From contig NZ_LR656172.1 of the NCBI RefSeq assembly GCF_902168435.1, positions 62,001 to 126,000 on the forward strand: a stretch of DNA of 64,000 nt. Reading direction: 5' to 3'. Shown in pieces: positions 61,952 through 64,000 of this stretch; position 1 is the stretch's first letter, and every line of letters begins with the position of its first letter. The position numbers and the translations under genes were made by a program. This stretch comes from Bacillus marasmi (GTDB lineage Bacteria > Bacillota > Bacilli > Bacillales > Cytobacillaceae). Below the pieces are notes generated by a model. The model was given only the letters and a program-made list of their open reading frames with translations, had not been told where the DNA came from and did no database searches.

Positions 61952-64000
61952 TTATAGTTCAGTTTTAATATATTCAATCATTCTCGGTGTAATATGTGGA
62001 ATAATTAACGGTAACATGTTAGGCATTAACGAGTCCATTGTCTTTGGAAGTAAATCTGGCATTAATTCCTCCATATCTTCAGGTAATGGTCCCACTCGTC
62101 TTGACACCTCAGCTAGCATATCTGGCATTACTTTCGGCATAATATCAGGTACAAGCTTTGGCATAAGGGGTGGCATCATTTTTGCCATCATATTTAATCC
62201 ACCAGGGGTATGTTTCATGGCCTTCATCATCGAAACCATGGCAGATGGCATTGATTCGAACATGGGTTTGAAAAGAGAAGCCATAATATCGGCTAATACC
62301 TCAGGTTTCATTAACAATATAAATTTTTCAAAATATCCCCACATTTCGATTGAGTATTCCGATTGATCCTTGATATGATATCCAAGACCTTCCATAACGA
62401 AGCGAGCTAAATCTGTTATCTCTAATCCAAGCTCATTTTTAACATTTGAGTCTCTAAGCTGAACCTGACAGCAGGGACATAAGGCTACCACAGTATTGGC
62501 TTTTACATCAACAGCTTCTTGAAGTCGCATCCCACCTAGTTTAGGAGCCACAGGCGTTTCGCCGATTAAGGTTAGTACTGAACCACAGCAATAGCCCTCC
62601 TCACGATTATGCTCCATATCAACATAATCAACTCCCGGTATGGCTTTCAATAAATCTCTAGGAGGCTCATATATCCCTTGTGCTCTGCCAGCATGACAGG
62701 AGTCGTGGAAAGTAACGCGTTTATTGACCTCATGGGTAAACTTGAGTTTTCCTTCTCTAAAGGCTTCTGCTGCTATTTCCGAATAGTGTTTTACTTCAAA
62801 ATCATATTCAATTCCTTTTTTGGCAGCAAGTTCTGCATATAATTCCTTCCAAACTAAACCACAAGCAGGACAGGATGTGACAATGGTTTTTGCCCCTCGT
62901 TTTTTTGCTTCAGCAACATTGTGCTCGAAAATTTCCTCAAATACATCCCATTTACCAGAAACTTTCATTGGGATTCCACAGCAGGCTTCATCGCCACCCA
63001 TATAGGAAAAATCAATCCCCGCTTCCGTTAACAATCTTACTGAGCTTTCAGCAACATCAGTATTAACGAAGGAGGCGGTACAACCAGCAAAATATAAAAT
63101 ATCAGCTTTATCTTTGATTTTTGCTTTAATATCCTCTGGAACCCAATTAGCACGGTTCTCTTTTTTGCCAGCCCAAATATTCCGTTCTCCTCGAAGAGAA
63201 GCTGCCATCATTTCAAATGGAGGGAAGGTCATCCGTTTTTCCTCGTGGATTAAGGTCCCGCGTAAGTCCATCCAGTTGTGTTCTACAGGTATATCAAGCT
63301 GACAACGCGTATTGCATACCTCACATGTTGTACATAATAAGAAATTCGACACAGTATCAGGGTTGAATTTTTCTCTGCCTGCAATTACCTCACGTAAATA
63401 ATGGTACTTACCGCGTGGAGATTGTGATTCCCAACCTCTACCAGCGAATTGCTCGCAAGATGAAACGCAATAGCCGCAGCGCGAACATGCAGTTGCATAA
63501 TAAGCAATATCTCCTGGAATGCCTTTCTTTTTGCCTTCACGGACTGACTCACCAAATGGCGCAGTGGCAGCATTAGCAAATGGACGAATAAGAGGTTCTA
63601 ATGAGGACGCAGTTCCCATTATTTTATCAATCATCCCACTGCCAAGTACTTTATTAGGATTAAATAATCCTTTTGGATCGATGTTCGCTTTATATGTTTG
63701 AACCTTTTCATAGCGATCAGTTCCAAGCACTGTTTTTGCTTCTCGCCGGAAATAAAGACCAGTTGCATACGCAGAGCCACCATGCCTTTTGGCGATTTCA
63801 ATGACTGACAATGACAAAGCGAAAGCCATATTGAATGCAAAAGTCCGCTCATCGTGTGGGATGAAACCTAGCAAGATGACCTTATCGCCTTTGGCAACCA
63901 TTCCTTCAAGGACAAATGGATGTTTTATTTTTGTCTCGATTTCACTTAGAACGATTGCTAAATTCTTTAATGGTACCACCACTTCAGTTGGAATCATTGA
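61952..64000 (-). CDS. FAD-linked oxidase / Fe-S (CCG-domain) oxidoreductase, 5' end beyond the window
   Basis: This is a fused glycolate/D-lactate dehydrogenase-like flavoprotein. The visible part starts in the FAD-linked oxidase C-terminal domain (TEVVVPLKNL, DPKGLFNPNKVLGSG), then two 4Fe-4S motifs (CSRCGYCVSSC and CTTCEVCNTRC), then two cysteine-rich CCG domains (ACCGIP, SCPACG, HDSCHAG, YCCGS, CPCCQ) typical of HdrD/GlcF-type quinone- or disulfide-reducing proteins. The last 130 residues form an unusual Met/Pro-rich tail with repeated MPxxMPxxMP patterns. The frame is still open at 64000, so the FAD-binding N-terminus lies outside. Confidence 0.9.
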   Translation of the reverse strand, partial: SMIPTEVVVPLKNLAIVLSEIETKIKHPFVLEGMVAKGDKVILLGFIPHDERTFAFNMAFALSLSVIEIAKRHGGSAYATGLYFRREAKTVLGTDRYEKVQTYKANIDPKGLFNPNKVLGSGMIDKIMGTASSLEPLIRPFANAATAPFGESVREGKKKGIPGDIAYYATACSRCGYCVSSCEQFAGRGWESQSPRGKYHYLREVIAGREKFNPDTVSNFLLCTTCEVCNTRCQLDIPVEHNWMDLRGTLIHEEKRMTFPPFEMMAASLRGERNIWAGKKENRANWVPEDIKAKIKDKADILYFAGCTASFVNTDVAESSVRLLTEAGIDFSYMGGDEACCGIPMKVSGKWDVFEEIFEHNVAEAKKRGAKTIVTSCPACGLVWKELYAELAAKKGIEYDFEVKHYSEIAAEAFREGKLKFTHEVNKRVTFHDSCHAGRAQGIYEPPRDLLKAIPGVDYVDMEHNREEGYCCGSVLTLIGETPVAPKLGGMRLQEAVDVKANTVVALCPCCQVQLRDSNVKNELGLEITDLARFVMEGLGYHIKDQSEYSIEMWGYFEKFILLMKPEVLADIMASLFKPMFESMPSAMVSMMKAMKHTPGGLNMMAKMMPPLMPKLVPDIMPKVMPDMLAEVSRRVGPLPEDMEELMPDLLPKTMDSLMPNMLPLIIPHITPRMIEYIKTEL

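Overview
The window looks like chromosomal DNA of a low-GC endospore-forming Firmicute, most likely Bacillaceae. The evidence is AGGAGG-type ribosome sites, eps-type polysaccharide genes with EAR leader RNAs, a ComK-family protein, a TPR-type XRE regulator, a PhoA-type phosphatase, LysM-NlpC/P60 hydrolase and a Bacillaceae-type CTAGCTCCGGCG dispersed repeat. No rRNA or tRNA gene was recognised.

1-6640: a palindromic tandem array with a four-unit (about 205 bp) higher-order period; a secreted alkaline phosphatase; a heptad-repeat tract; a secreted LysM/NlpC-P60 cell-wall hydrolase; a 51-residue unknown; and a TPR-type XRE regulator with a possible peptide ORF overlapping its 3' end.

6640-31820: a large surface-polysaccharide locus, all on the plus strand. 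Two EpsC-like sugar-nucleotide dehydratases are each preceded by an EAR antitermination RNA and a strong hairpin. Between them lie a Wzz-type modulator, a BY-kinase and a PHP phosphatase. Next come a PIG-L deacetylase and formyltransferase, a lipid-carrier phosphoglycosyl transferase with a sugar reductase, glycosyltransferases, a Wzx flippase, an acetyltransferase and a Wzy-like polymerase. A nonulosonic-acid block follows (cytidylyltransferase-PseG fusion and NeuB-type synthase), then WecC, a GDP-mannose enzyme and WecB. Together these suggest a Wzx/Wzy capsule or exopolysaccharide containing a nonulosonic acid and ManNAcA.

31820-42700: a repeat graveyard. REP-like hairpins carrying GGGGACGGTTCC head a family of elements truncated one against the next. 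Broken IS110 and IS21 genes lie among them, followed by an apparently intact IS21 element, a ComK-family gene with a second 3' fragment, and two small XRE regulators.

42700-61240: a defence/accessory island. It holds a decayed gene, a large protein with a HEPN-type RNPIAH motif, an AAA+ ATPase translationally coupled to an intracellular subtilase behind a repeated operator-like motif, and an operon of four unrecognised genes. Further on are remnants of YifB, a group II intron and AbiEii, a TumE/TumA-like pair, a GNAT, a membrane-anchored Mrr-like nuclease, a sigma-70 factor with a partner gene and a Fic protein. The intergenic gaps carry REP-flanked cassettes of about 300 bp.

61234-64000: a Crp/Fnr regulator convergent with a large FAD/Fe-S oxidoreductase that runs off the window. 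All assignments come from reading the sequence; no database search was run.
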